From Paenibacillus maysiensis (GTDB lineage Bacteria; Bacillota; Bacilli; Paenibacillales; Paenibacillaceae), in contig NZ_ASRY01000025.1 of NCBI RefSeq assembly GCF_000520815.1, positions 1-64,000 of the forward strand: a stretch of 64,000 nt of DNA, given 5' to 3'. The position numbers were made by a program, and so were the translations under genes. Within the stretch, counting starts at the first letter, position 1. Every line of letters begins with the position of its first letter. The notes beneath the pieces were generated by a model, which saw only the letters and a program-made list of their open reading frames with translations, did no database searches and had not been told where the DNA came from. Positions 45,513-54,468 of the stretch are shown piece after piece.

Positions 45513-46112
45513 ATGAACAAAAAGCAGCTTCAAACCGAGCAAACCAAACGCAGGCTTGCCGAGGCTTCCAAAGCGCTGTTTGCCCAGAAGGGATACAAGG
45601 CAACCTCGATTGAGGACATCGTGGCGGCGACGGGCAGCAGCAAGGGCAACATCTATTATCATTTCAAAAGCAAAGAGGGGCTCTTCCTCTATCTGATTGA
45701 TGAATGGAATCGGGAATGGGAAGAGAGTTGGGCATCCAATGAGTATTTGTACAAAACCTGCACCGAAAAAATATACGGGCTGATGGAACAGCTTGTGTTG
45801 GACGATATGAATCACCCGCTAACGAAAGCGGCGGATGAGTTTTTTACGGGGGAGAAGAAGGAAAACGATATTGAGGAACGGATCGACCAGATTCTGAAGC
45901 ATCACATCCAATTTAACCGGCAACTGGTACAGCAAGGAATCGAAAACAGGGAATTCAAGGCGGATCACGCGGATCGGCTCGCCATTATACTGGAAAGCAC
46001 TATTATCGGTCTGAGCCAGCTATCACGCGAACTGGAGCCTGAGGAGGCGCTTACGCTCTATCGCCAAGCGGCTGACGTGTTCCTGTACGGCATCTCTCGA
46101 GGGGGAAAGTAA
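45513..46112 (+). CDS. TetR-family regulator of the adjacent MFS pump
   Basis: The approximately 199-residue protein has the TetR helix-turn-helix at residues 10-55 (RRLAEASKALFAQKGYKATSIEDIV and TGSSKGNIYYHFKSKEGLF) and a QacR-like helical C-terminal domain. ATG 45513 is chosen over the in-frame GTG at 45504; the ribosome site is weak in both cases. A TGAACGTTCA palindrome precedes it and an MFS gene follows 69 bases after the stop. The arrangement is that of a drug-responsive repressor and its pump. Confidence 0.87.
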   Translation: MNKKQLQTEQTKRRLAEASKALFAQKGYKATSIEDIVAATGSSKGNIYYHFKSKEGLFLYLIDEWNREWEESWASNEYLYKTCTEKIYGLMEQLVLDDMNHPLTKAADEFFTGEKKENDIEERIDQILKHHIQFNRQLVQQGIENREFKADHADRLAIILESTIIGLSQLSRELEPEEALTLYRQAADVFLYGISRGGK

Positions 46113-46181
46113 GCTCAAGCCTGCAGGCCGATGGTTACCGGGAGGCAAGACGTATTTTGAAGAAACATGGAGGAAGTAATC

Positions 46182-47396
46182 ATGGCATTGCTAATACGTA
46201 ACAGGGGCGCATTGCTGCTGTTGATGTTTAATATTTTTCTAGTATTTACGGGCATCGGCTTGGTAGTGCCTATTATGCCGGCCTACATGGATTTGTTGCA
46301 CATTACGGGCACGACGGTAGGCCTGCTGGTGGCGGCGTTTTCGTTCACCCAGTTCCTGATCTCGCCGATCGCGGGCCGATGGTCCGATACGTGGGGACGG
46401 AAAAAGATAATTGTCATCGGTATGCTATTTTTCGCCGTATCTGAATTTATGTTCGGCGCCGTAAATGCACCTGTCCTGCTGTTTGCGGCTCGAATGCTTG
46501 GGGGCATCGGCGCGGCGATGATCTTCCCAGCGGTGATGGCGTATACGGCCGACATTACGTCCGAAGAGGAACGCGGCAAGGGCATGGGACTTATTAATGC
46601 CGCCATTACGACCGGATTCATTATCGGACCGGGAATCGGCGGATATATCGCCGAATACGGCATCCGGGTACCATTTTATGCGGCGGGTATTGCCGGATTA
46701 CTTGCAGCCATCATCACGCTAATCATTTTGCCGGAGTCTACTCGCCTAACCGGACAGCAGGACGTTGTCGCTGCAGCGGGCGCGGCGAGGGCGAAAGGCT
46801 CGGGGCTGGTTAACCAATTGCTCCGCTCCTACCGTGAGCCGTATTTCTTCAGCCTGATCATCGTTTTTGTCATGGCCTTCGGACTGGCTAATTATGAAAC
46901 CGTGTTCTCGTTGTTCGTCGATCACAAATTTGGTTTTACAACCCGGGATATTGCATTTATCATTACGTTTGGCTCCATTGCGGGCGCGGTTGTGCAGGTT
47001 TCCTTGATCGGCTGGTTGTTGAACCGCTTTGGTGAGAAGAAGGTTATCTCAGTATGCCTGTTCTTTGTTGCGTTGTTCATCTTGTTGACGTTGTTCGTCC
47101 ACACGTATTGGCTCATTTTCGTCGTGACTTTCATCGTATTTCTAAGCATGGATATTTTGCGCCCAGCCGTCAGCACGAATATGTCGAAGCTGGCCCAGGA
47201 GCAGCAGGGCTTTGTGGCAGGCCTGAACTCAGCATATACCAGCCTTGGAAATATCGCAGGCCCGATCGTAGCCGGAGCGCTGTTTGACGTGAACATCAAT
47301 TATCCATACGTTTCTGCCGCAGTCGTGCTTGGCCTCTGCTTCCTTCTGTCCCTTCGGGGAACGAGGCCGGTGGGCCAGCTCAAGGAGGAAATGTAA
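46182..47396 (+). CDS. MFS multidrug efflux transporter (Bmr/NorA-like, DHA1 group)
   Basis: The 404-residue transporter has 12 hydrophobic segments. Motif A appears as GRWSDTWGRKKIIVIG after TM2, and the antiporter motif C as GLINAAITTGFIIGPGIGGYIAE in TM5, which marks proton-coupled drug exporters. ATG 46182 follows GGAGG. It is the second gene after a TetR regulator with an operator upstream. Which compounds it exports is unknown. Confidence 0.87.
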   Translation: MALLIRNRGALLLLMFNIFLVFTGIGLVVPIMPAYMDLLHITGTTVGLLVAAFSFTQFLISPIAGRWSDTWGRKKIIVIGMLFFAVSEFMFGAVNAPVLLFAARMLGGIGAAMIFPAVMAYTADITSEEERGKGMGLINAAITTGFIIGPGIGGYIAEYGIRVPFYAAGIAGLLAAIITLIILPESTRLTGQQDVVAAAGAARAKGSGLVNQLLRSYREPYFFSLIIVFVMAFGLANYETVFSLFVDHKFGFTTRDIAFIITFGSIAGAVVQVSLIGWLLNRFGEKKVISVCLFFVALFILLTLFVHTYWLIFVVTFIVFLSMDILRPAVSTNMSKLAQEQQGFVAGLNSAYTSLGNIAGPIVAGALFDVNINYPYVSAAVVLGLCFLLSLRGTRPVGQLKEEM

Positions 47397-47439
47397 TCAT
47401 GGAAGGAAAAGCGAAGTAAAGACATTGAGCAAATCGAGA

Positions 47440-48110
47440 AGGGTGGAACCAGCAAAAAAGGCTGAAATCCCTGACAAGCCCATTGCAACTGGCCAAGACG
47501 GCCAAGCAATGCATTAACCGTAAATTGTCCTCACTAAAATCCTTATTTGATTACTTACAGAACAAAGCTGAACCAAGTGACCTAAAGCCCTATATCCAGC
47601 GTAATGTTATGGCCAAAATGGATTTAAATGTAGTTAAAGAAAGCCAAGAAACCATTGCCAATCGTATAGATGGGAAAATTCTCAGAGAAGAAGATTTTGA
47701 GTCGTTTAGGCTATTTGTAGCCCATGATTTCGGAGAAATCAATAAAGAGAATAAACGTATTTTCAATTTCCATCAGTTTAATCGTGAACGGGATACAGCC
47801 ATTGTTTCTCTCATTTTAGGATCAGGACTTAGACTATCTGAGGTAGCAGGCATTAACATCGAGGATCTGGATATGAATAAAGCTTTAGTGCGTGTTATAC
47901 GCAAAGGTAATAAAGAACAATATGTATATTTCAGCAAGAAAGCGTTACTAGACTTAGAAAATTATCTTCAGATTAGAACATCAAGATATATCCCAGAAAA
48001 AAACGAAAGCTTTTTATTTATTGCAGCTCCCATTGGTCGTAGAGGAAAAAGCAGACGCTTAACACAAAGATCTATTGAGAAACTGATTGAAAAATATGCT
48101 TCAGCGTCCC
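47440..48110 (+). pseudogene. XerS-like tyrosine recombinase, truncated at both ends
   Basis: The frame begins without a start within LKSLTSPLQLAKTAKQCINRKL (the SAM-like N-terminal core domain of XerS). It contains the first catalytic Arg in LGSGLRLSEVAGINIEDLD and the Lys hairpin VIRKGNKEQYVYF, and continues to RLTQRSIEKLIEKYASA. At this point homology ends, exactly where the family continues toward the HxLRHxFAT box and the nucleophile Tyr. The remaining codons come from unrelated repeat DNA. About 80 N-terminal residues and the catalytic C-terminus are missing, so it is inactive. Confidence 0.8.
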
Positions 48111-48114
48111 TTTC

Positions 48115-48231
48115 GAGGAGAATGACACAAAGTTTACCCTGTTCAAGGAGTAATGATACAAAGCTTCTCTATAGCGACCTAGTACCAGCTGTCATTGAGT
48201 GAAATAGGGGATAAACTTTGTGTCACTGTAC
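48115..48231. mobile_element. Short element with Tn7/Tn5053-superfamily-like end and three 17-18-base repeats
   Basis: Read on the minus strand, the right boundary begins TGTACAGTGACACAAAGTTT, closely resembling the TGTACAGTGACA termini of some Tn7-like elements. The segment TGACACAAAGTTTAYCC appears at 48123-48139 (plus) and 48209-48225 (minus), with a degenerate plus copy TGATACAAAGCTTCTC at 48154-48169. These look like transposase-binding sites of two inward-facing ends with the body deleted. It starts where XerS homology stops. The left terminus is damaged, and no target duplication is seen. Confidence 0.5.
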
Positions 48232-48304
48232 AGTATTGAACTGACTAAATTCACAAACATTTACTTTTCGTTTGCTAGCAGTTAACAAAATGGATGAAAA
48301 TATC

Positions 48305-48453
48305 ATGCAATAACTTTATCTTCAATTGTTAACTGACGATATCTTAATGAAGATAAAGTTATAGAGGGAAATAGTTTATGCAATAACTTTATCTTCAATT
48401 TTTGCTTATGCAGTAACTTTTAGTTCACTAATGCAATAAGGTTTACTTCAACG
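48305..48453. repeat. Array of ATGCAATAACTTTATCTTC repeats
   Basis: ATGCAATAACTTTATCTTC occurs at 48305 and 48378 as exact direct copies. An inverted copy TGAAGATAAAGTTAT is at 48348-48362, and degenerate direct copies ATGCAGTAACTTTTAGTTC and ATGCAATAAGGTTTACTTC start at 48408 and 48431. Spacings shrink (73, 30, 23 bases). The pattern again suggests protein-binding sites at the end of a mobile element or an iteron-like array. Confidence 0.6.
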
Positions 48454-49147
48454 GACAAATAACATGGACCGATAAAGCCGCACTGCTATGCGGTTTTCTT
48501 CAGACATATTCACAAAACCCGTATTTTGACTAAATGTTTTCACAAAAACTTATATCGTTAAAGCCTCCAACGGACATCTGCTATTTCCCCTACAGCTGAT
48601 TGTTATTGGAAAGCTCTTTCTATAGCTAACGGGTCATTTTAAGAGATCGGCTTTCCATTGATTTGCACGTGTCTTATCATCTTTGGCATTAGTAGCCAGT
48701 GCTTAATAGCTCAGTGCTTGTGGGCATAACTCTGCTTTGATTTGCACACTTATATAACCACTTTTCCTTCAGCGTACATCTTACTGAGAAATTCTGCTGT
48801 CGTTGCCCTTCATGCGAACATCATTAGTCTCCTATCTCCTTCCGCGATGCCGACGTCGTATAATCCACTGACTTCCCCAGATATGAACGTCATCTATCAT
48901 TCCACTGATATAGATGCAACATGGCAAACGACTGAAGCAAATATTCAATAGGAAATTGCAAAGATTTCGCAGGCAGCTGCGACCAGCAGCGGTTTAAGTC
49001 TACAGCCTTAATTTGTTGAACAATCTATGGACATTCCAAATAAAAGGATGCATTATAGAAATACAAGCTATAGCTCTAATTGAGACCCCGTCTGGGGCAA
49101 ATCGCTTTAGCATTCGGTTCGTACATATGTCCGTCCGGACAGACATC
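48454..49147. other. Gene-free stretch downstream of the repeat arrays
   Basis: About 700 bases with no supported gene. A weak hairpin (AAGCCGCA / TGCGGTTT near 48474-48495) and two GACTAAAT...TCACAAA motifs (48243-48258 and 48527-48546) are present. A palindrome TGTCCG-TC-CGGACA lies at 49128-49141. The open frame at 48742-48951 has no ribosome site or family match. Confidence 0.35.
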
Positions 49148-49176
49148 AGACTCCCGATGATCACGGGGGTCTTTTG
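49148..49176 (+). terminator. Stray terminator-like hairpin
   Basis: AGACTCCCG (49148-49156) pairs with CGGGGGTCT (49164-49172), followed by TTTTG. No intact gene precedes it, so it is probably left over from a deleted one. Confidence 0.6.
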
Positions 49177-49238
49177 TTTTTATTTAATTTTTTTGGAGTA
49201 TCAATACCTCATCAGTGTATCGATCGAGAAAGCGCAGT

Positions 49239-50390
49239 TTAAATCCGGTTTCGCCCGTCGTTACGTTCAATTTCGCCTAATAAGTTTGCCAAGAAGCGTT
49301 GCCGATCCAAAGAGCATCTTCGAAAACTTCGCAGGAAAGCGAATGGCTTGTAAGCACCTCTAACTGCAGTAACGTATCTTTCCCGGAAATGACCGAGATG
49401 CCCTCGACCTGTCCGAGCTGACTCAGACTCACTCCAAGCCCCCCATGAATTTCCGGCGAGTAGCACTCTGTTTCTACCTGACAATCAACCACTACGTCGC
49501 CTCTATTCTGGCCGAACATTTTCTGGACATAGTAGGAAGGTGCCCCGTACGTCCGCGTCCCGTCAAAATAGATTAAATTCGGTTTCCATACCGTATGATG
49601 AGTATTCGCAAACAAGGGTGCATATGAGGACATTACGACTATATCCTGATTTCGCTCCATCCCACCATGAAAGCCGCTTCGCTTAACGCCCTCGCAATGC
49701 TCCTTTTTGATTGTTCACGGTTATCGCATATTCGCCTACGTAAATTTTCGGGCCGCTGCGGTCATAATGATCGTACATGTCATGATACAACTGATAAAAC
49801 TCATCATCAGCGTAAAAGTGTTCGTCCACGATTTCAACAGACAACCCTTTGGTCTCCGTCCCCACTTCCCAGTGCGTGTTGCAAATCGTAATGATATCCG
49901 GGTAAGCTGATTTAAGCGCATCGTAAAATACTTTGTAACGCGTATTATACTCCGGACAGAAATTTTCGTTTCCGATTTCAATATACTTTAGTCCGAACGG
50001 CTCCGGGTGACCGTTCTCCGCCCGCATGGCGCCCCACTTGCTCGTTACCGGTCCTTCGCGTATTCAACAGCATCCAGCATGTCCTAGACCCACTCATCGA
50101 GTTCATCCATCGACACGAGCTCACCAGGCCTTCCCTGGCAAGTCAATCCGCAATCGACGACGAATATCAGTTCGATCCCCATGTCCTCAGCCATTTGCAA
50201 ATACTCATGGAACCCAAGTCCATTTGTGGTGCGGTAATGCCAAAGCGTCCAATGAGAAATCCGCTCGGTCGGGTCGCCGATCGTCTTTTTCCATCTGTAC
50301 GCAGTCTCGATTGCAAACCCCTCAACAAAGCAACCTCCAGGGAAGCGAAGGAAGCTCGGACTCAACCCTTGCAGCATGGTCCGTAAACTA
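49239..50390 (-). pseudogene. Alpha-L-arabinofuranosidase (GH51) pseudogene
   Basis: Read from the right, three displaced frames give consecutive parts of a GH51 enzyme. LQGLSPSFLRFPGGCFVEGF (barrel start) runs to DELDEWV; then the acid/base region KYIEIGNENFCPEYNTRY (Glu of GNEN) runs to KIYVGEYAI (nucleophile Glu of GEYA); then MSSYAPLFANTHHTVWKPNL and the C-terminal sandwich. Two or more frameshifts and a loss of the first 150 or so residues make it non-functional. The intact enzyme would remove arabinose side chains from arabinan and arabinoxylan. Confidence 0.85.
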
Positions 50391-50529
50391 TTCTTATGGC
50401 CTTTGAACGTAGTTTCTGCTTACGGGGAAACGCTTATGTCCGGTATGGATCGTTATTTCGCAGATAAACTCATTGCTACTCAATCTCCCTCACTTATACT
50501 GATCCGACGGCACTTCGAGCGACATGCAA

Positions 50530-50947
50530 ATGAGATCAGTCTGCCAAATGCCCGCCCGCCTAGAATCCGCAGATGATGATTTTATCCGTGTCCACGTCCC
50601 ATCGTTCTGCATGCAGGCGTACCGTTTGGACAAGCCCTTGCCAGATCCAGCAAGGGTTGCGGATATCAGCTCCGTGCGTTCCCAACCGGAGGATTATCGT
50701 GATCGGAGCGGAATGATTCGTAGTAAGTCGTATATCGTAAAATGAAAGCGCGATAACCGCGCTTCGCGAAGCGCAGTGCGACGGACTCGGCTTCCCGGTC
50801 AGAGGTACCAAGATAAGCCCCCCCGGGGCAGATAATGACAGCCGGGCGTTTCTGGCCGGTTTGAAATTCCAGCGAATCGTTCAGGATATACGTTTGCAAT
50901 CTCACATTATCGACATCGTCCCATATCCGTATTTGCTCAGTAATCAT
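50530..50947 (-). pseudogene. Acetylesterase-like alpha/beta hydrolase pseudogene with a stop at the nucleophile
   Basis: ATG 50947 follows GGGGGGAGTAG. The frame reads MITEQIRIWDDVDNVRLQTY and RPAVIICPGGAYLGTSDREA (oxyanion motif CPGGAY). A frameshift near 50690 moves the rest to a second frame: LVQTVRLHAERWDVDTDKII then CGF-stop-AGGHLAD. The family's nucleophile elbow is GFSAGGH, so the catalytic Ser codon has become TAG (bases 50560-50562). Little follows. Relatives are carbohydrate acetylesterases that work with xylan-degrading enzymes, in keeping with the neighbourhood. Confidence 0.82.
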
Positions 50948-51059
50948 ATCTACTCCCCCCTATTTTATTGTAGTATCGAAACGGAAGGAGACCCATTCTT
51001 TGTTTTCAAAGCGAACTGTCTCCTGTAATCAACCACTCTTGCCCAATCCTATCTAGTCC

Positions 51060-51431
51060 TTATAGCGTCAAGCCGCCATCCATTGCGATGATCGAACCTG
51101 TCATGTAACTGGACTTGTCGGACGCCAGGAACACGACCACCTCAGCGATCTCGGATGGTTCTGCGAAGCGCCCGATCCGCATGTTTGGGAGCTCTTCCGG
51201 TGTATAGCCGGATTCCTGCATCATCATAGGAACGGACTGCGTCAGCGCTGTATCGAGGCCACCCGGAGGAATATTCGCCTGAGGAAAAGCCCTAAGCTGC
51301 TTCAACGTGAAGCTCTTTCCTATACTTGCCATCGGATTTGTAGTGATTCCCGGCAAATGCTTCTCCAAAACTTCAGCGGCTGTTTTGTTGGAAAGTAATT
51401 CGCCCAATGTTGAGTTTTCAGAAAATTCCAT
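51060..51431 (-). pseudogene. In-frame chimera: small helical domain joined to a short-chain dehydrogenase tail
   Basis: GGAGGTGAATGAA gives ATG 51431 a good ribosome site, and the 123-codon frame is intact. Residues 1-57 (MEFSENSTLGELLSNKTAAE, VLEKHLPGI, FTLKQLRAFPQA) form a small helical domain seen elsewhere at protein termini in Firmicutes. From about residue 58 (PPGGLDTALTQS) to the end (SSYMTGSIIAMDGGLTL) it is the last third of an SDR oxidoreductase, lacking the cofactor fold and catalytic Tyr-Lys. The junction matches PGGIDT in SDRs. It cannot be an active dehydrogenase, but it could be made as a small protein. Confidence 0.6.
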
Positions 51432-51482
51432 TTCATTCACCTCCGTTAGGATATTGATAATTTTAATCCTCTTGTTTCGCAT

Positions 51483-51638
51483 ATTATTACTGTTGCCCTC
51501 TTTCGATCTCTCCCTTTCCCACATGGCAACATGTGCCAGCGTAACTGACTTGGGAAGCTTTTTGCCTGGGTCCAGCTCAGCAAAGTAAGTCGTTCGCGGG
51601 CCAACGGTCCAGTCCGCATTAAAGGAAGCTCTACGCAT
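51483..51638 (-). pseudogene. N-terminal fragment of a GH2 glycosidase
   Basis: The frame opens MRRASFNADWTVGPRTTYFA and continues PKSVTLAHVAMWERERSKEG, the standard beginning of Paenibacillus GH2 beta-galactosidase/beta-glucuronidase proteins (normally LPHDAM...ERD). It then breaks off after NSNN and runs without homology into the chimera described at 51060-51431. It may be the missing start of the truncated GH2 at 56861-59017. Confidence 0.65.
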
Positions 51639-51731
51639 AAGTATAGCACCTTCACCTTCGCCGGTCCTTCCGCAGCAGCATCGGACCCAGCAGCATCGTA
51701 GAGAAGTACCATTCCGGCACCAGCAAGTCGT

Positions 51732-54251
51732 TTAAGGCAGAAGTTCGAATGACGCTTCTTTCACATCGCGGGAACTCGATCCGATATAAACCTTGAACTC
51801 CCCCGGTTCGGCCTCATATTTTCGATCTAAATTCCAAAAAGCCAAATCCGCTTCGGTGATGGTGAAGCTGATTTCTTGTGCTTCGCCTGCGGCTAATGTC
51901 ACCTTTTTGAACCCCTTAAGCTCTTTCACCGGACGGACCACACTGCCATAAAGGTCCTGAATGTACAACTGCACGATTTCCTCTCCCTGTACCGTACCTG
52001 TATTGCTAACCGTCACGTTGGCGGTAATTGTCTCCGAAGCATTTATCCGCAATTGAGATAACCGAATTTCCGAATACTCGAACGTAGTAAAGCTTAGCCC
52101 GTAACCGAAAGGATACAGCGGGTCATTGGAACCATCGATATACTTGGAAAAGAACTTTAGATGCTTATTACTTTCCGTTACAGGTCTCCCGGTGCTAAAG
52201 TGATTGTAGTATACCGGTACTTGTCCGATATGAGCGGGGAAACTCATCGTCAGTTTGCCGGACGGATTATAATTGCCAAAGAGCACATCTGCTATGGCAT
52301 GCCCAGCTTGAGATCCCAGGAACCATGTCTCCACGATGGCGTCCACATGATGCTCAAACCAATCCAGCACAAGAGGCCGTCCATTTGTTAGAACCAGTAC
52401 GGTCGGTTTGCCTACACGAACAATAGCTTCGGCGAGCTCCCGCTGCACCTTCGGCAGCGTAATATCCATGCGGGATGCAGCCTCGCCAGACATTTCACTG
52501 TTCTCACCAAGGGCAAGAATGACGATGTCCGCTTGTTCCGCCGCAGAAACTGCCCGCTCCAGTCCTCCTACAATCGCCTCTTCAACCTTGCATCCTTCTT
52601 CGAGCAAAAGATTTGCCGCCGGTACTCCCTGTTCTTCAATCCCTTGCCGGAGCGTAACGGTTTCATTCGCATATCGGGACCACTGCCACGGTCCCAGCAG
52701 GTCCTTGCTGTCACCGAATGGACCAATCACAGCTATCTTCCGTTCCTTGCTTGTAATCGGGAGCAATCCGTTATTTTTCAACAAAACGATGGATTTCTGC
52801 GCCAGACTCCGACTCGCCGCTAAATGACTCGGATGGAAGTGATATTCCTTTTCCATTTCCGGACGTACATAACGGAACGGGTCGTCCATAATGCCGATCT
52901 TATACTTAAAGGTCAAAATCCGACGTACCGCTTGGTCCAATTGCTCCTCCTTAACGAGTCCCTGTTCGATCAATTCATGCAAATGATCATAAGAACGAGT
53001 CACCATTTCAATATCCAACGTTACATCAAGAGCCTTTTTTGCTGCTTCTTTGCTGTCTCTTGCGTTCCCGTGAGCGACGATTTCGTCAATGGAGCCGTAG
53101 TCGGAAATCAATATACCGTCAAAGCCCAGCTCCCCTCTCAGCAAATCGTTAAGGAGGTAGCGGTTTCCTGCCACTGGAACCCCCTGGTAAGTATTAAAGC
53201 CATTCATCACCGACCCGGCGCCCACTTGAATCCCCGCATTGAAGGGCGGTAAGTAAACATTCCGTAGGGTGCCTTCCGAAATATCTACCGTATTGTAATC
53301 TCTTCCTGCCTCGGCAGCTCCGTATGCGATAAAATGCTTTAAACAAGCAATGAGTGTATCAGGGTCGTGTAAGCTGTTACCCTGGTAGCCTTCTACTTGG
53401 GCTTTGGCGATTAGACTTCCCAGATAAGGATCTTCGCCTGCGCCTTCCACGACGCGGCCCCAACGCGGGTCCCTCGTAACATCGACCATCGGGCCGTGGT
53501 TATATGTGATACCGCTGGCGGTAGCCTCTTTTGCGGCAATCGCGCAAGCTTCCTTGATAGATTCCAAATCCCAACTGCAGGACCAAGCAAGCGGCACGGG
53601 AAATACCGTCTGAAACCCATGTATAACGTCAAAATTAAATAGCAACGGAATACCGTGCGGGGATTGTTCTACCGCTATTTTTTGGAGTTCGAACACTCGG
53701 CGACCGGTTACGGCCGACAAAACCGAACCAGCCCGGCCTTCCGCAACCAGTTTCTCTGGTGAGTCAGACGTAATCTCTGATCCAAGCGAGAGGTTTGTAG
53801 ACATACACTGACTCATTTGACCGATCTTATCAGTAATCGACATCTTGCTGAGAAGAGCTTCGACGGCTAGCTGAATCTCTTTATCGTCGCGTTGCTTTAC
53901 ATCATGCTTCCGGTAAGGAGCTACTTCGGAAATGAGCGTATCTGCGAGCGATGGGCCAGGTCCTTTCGCACCTTTTACAAAGAATGCTTCCTGGAAGGGA
54001 AGCTTGATCCTGCCCTGGAACTCTTCATCTTTAAAAGTCAGTTCAAATTCAAGCGTTTCATTTGGCACAAATGATGATGTCCCCTTGGCCTGCAGCGTGT
54101 TGCCTTCTACAGTCAACTCAGTGATATCGATCGGGAACGGAAACGGTTCCAGGACGACCGATAATACATAAGTTTCTTTCTTTCCAATGACAAACTGCAT
54201 TTTAATAGTGGATTGTGGCGTTTGATGCAGAAAACTCCAAGTACCAATCAT
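51732..54251 (-). CDS. Beta-glucosidase/beta-xylosidase (GH3) with an extra N-terminal domain
   Basis: The product is about 839 residues. The first 120 or so are a beta-rich extension (TPQSTIKMQFVIGKKETY onward) not found in minimal BglX. The GH3 barrel follows, with HGIPLLFNFDVIHGFQTVFP, DVTRDPRWGRVVEGAGEDPYLG, CLKHFIAYGAAEAGRDYN and the nucleophile Asp in LISDYGSIDE. The (alpha/beta)6 domain has VLALGENSEMSGEAASR and the FnIII-like tail ends near ASFELLP. No signal peptide is visible, so it is probably cytoplasmic, acting on imported beta-linked oligosaccharides. ATG 54251 has GAGGAG nine bases ahead; the TTG at 54260 abuts the site and is rejected. It appears intact. Confidence 0.9.
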   Translation of the reverse strand: MIGTWSFLHQTPQSTIKMQFVIGKKETYVLSVVLEPFPFPIDITELTVEGNTLQAKGTSSFVPNETLEFELTFKDEEFQGRIKLPFQEAFFVKGAKGPGPSLADTLISEVAPYRKHDVKQRDDKEIQLAVEALLSKMSITDKIGQMSQCMSTNLSLGSEITSDSPEKLVAEGRAGSVLSAVTGRRVFELQKIAVEQSPHGIPLLFNFDVIHGFQTVFPVPLAWSCSWDLESIKEACAIAAKEATASGITYNHGPMVDVTRDPRWGRVVEGAGEDPYLGSLIAKAQVEGYQGNSLHDPDTLIACLKHFIAYGAAEAGRDYNTVDISEGTLRNVYLPPFNAGIQVGAGSVMNGFNTYQGVPVAGNRYLLNDLLRGELGFDGILISDYGSIDEIVAHGNARDSKEAAKKALDVTLDIEMVTRSYDHLHELIEQGLVKEEQLDQAVRRILTFKYKIGIMDDPFRYVRPEMEKEYHFHPSHLAASRSLAQKSIVLLKNNGLLPITSKERKIAVIGPFGDSKDLLGPWQWSRYANETVTLRQGIEEQGVPAANLLLEEGCKVEEAIVGGLERAVSAAEQADIVILALGENSEMSGEAASRMDITLPKVQRELAEAIVRVGKPTVLVLTNGRPLVLDWFEHHVDAIVETWFLGSQAGHAIADVLFGNYNPSGKLTMSFPAHIGQVPVYYNHFSTGRPVTESNKHLKFFSKYIDGSNDPLYPFGYGLSFTTFEYSEIRLSQLRINASETITANVTVSNTGTVQGEEIVQLYIQDLYGSVVRPVKELKGFKKVTLAAGEAQEISFTITEADLAFWNLDRKYEAEPGEFKVYIGSSSRDVKEASFELLP

Positions 54252-54281
54252 ACGATTCAACTCCTCTACATGTTTTTTAAA

Positions 54282-54445
54282 TCAACCTTTCACCGAGTCG
54301 ATAGCCAAACCTTTCACGAAATACTTTTGGAAGAAAGGGCGTTTTGCAAGCTGAATAGTTTGGGATTAGTGATGTAAATCAAGCCATTGAACCAGTCATT
54401 CCAATACATAAGTCCCTGCAACAAGCCAACCGTGTCCAATCGTTT
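54282..54445 (-). pseudogene. C-terminal remnant of a carbohydrate ABC permease (YtcP/MalG-like)
   Basis: On the minus strand the frame reads LDTVGLLQGLMYWNDWFNGL then IYITNPKLFSLQNA, the cytoplasmic-loop and last-helix region of CUT1-type permeases. After a frameshift or deletion it ends with FFQKYFVKGLAIDSVKG-stop, their characteristic C-terminus. The rest of the permease is absent. It lies between the GH3 and GH94 genes. Confidence 0.82.
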
Positions 54446-54468
54446 TTCTTTCCTCTTCTATCTGCGAA

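Noticed and set aside
48115-48453. CRISPR array
   Set aside because: Repeats differ in orientation and spacing and have no uniform spacers; no cas gene is present.
48742-48951. 69-codon plus-strand frame in the repeat region
   Set aside because: No ribosome site, no homology pattern and surrounded by eroded DNA.
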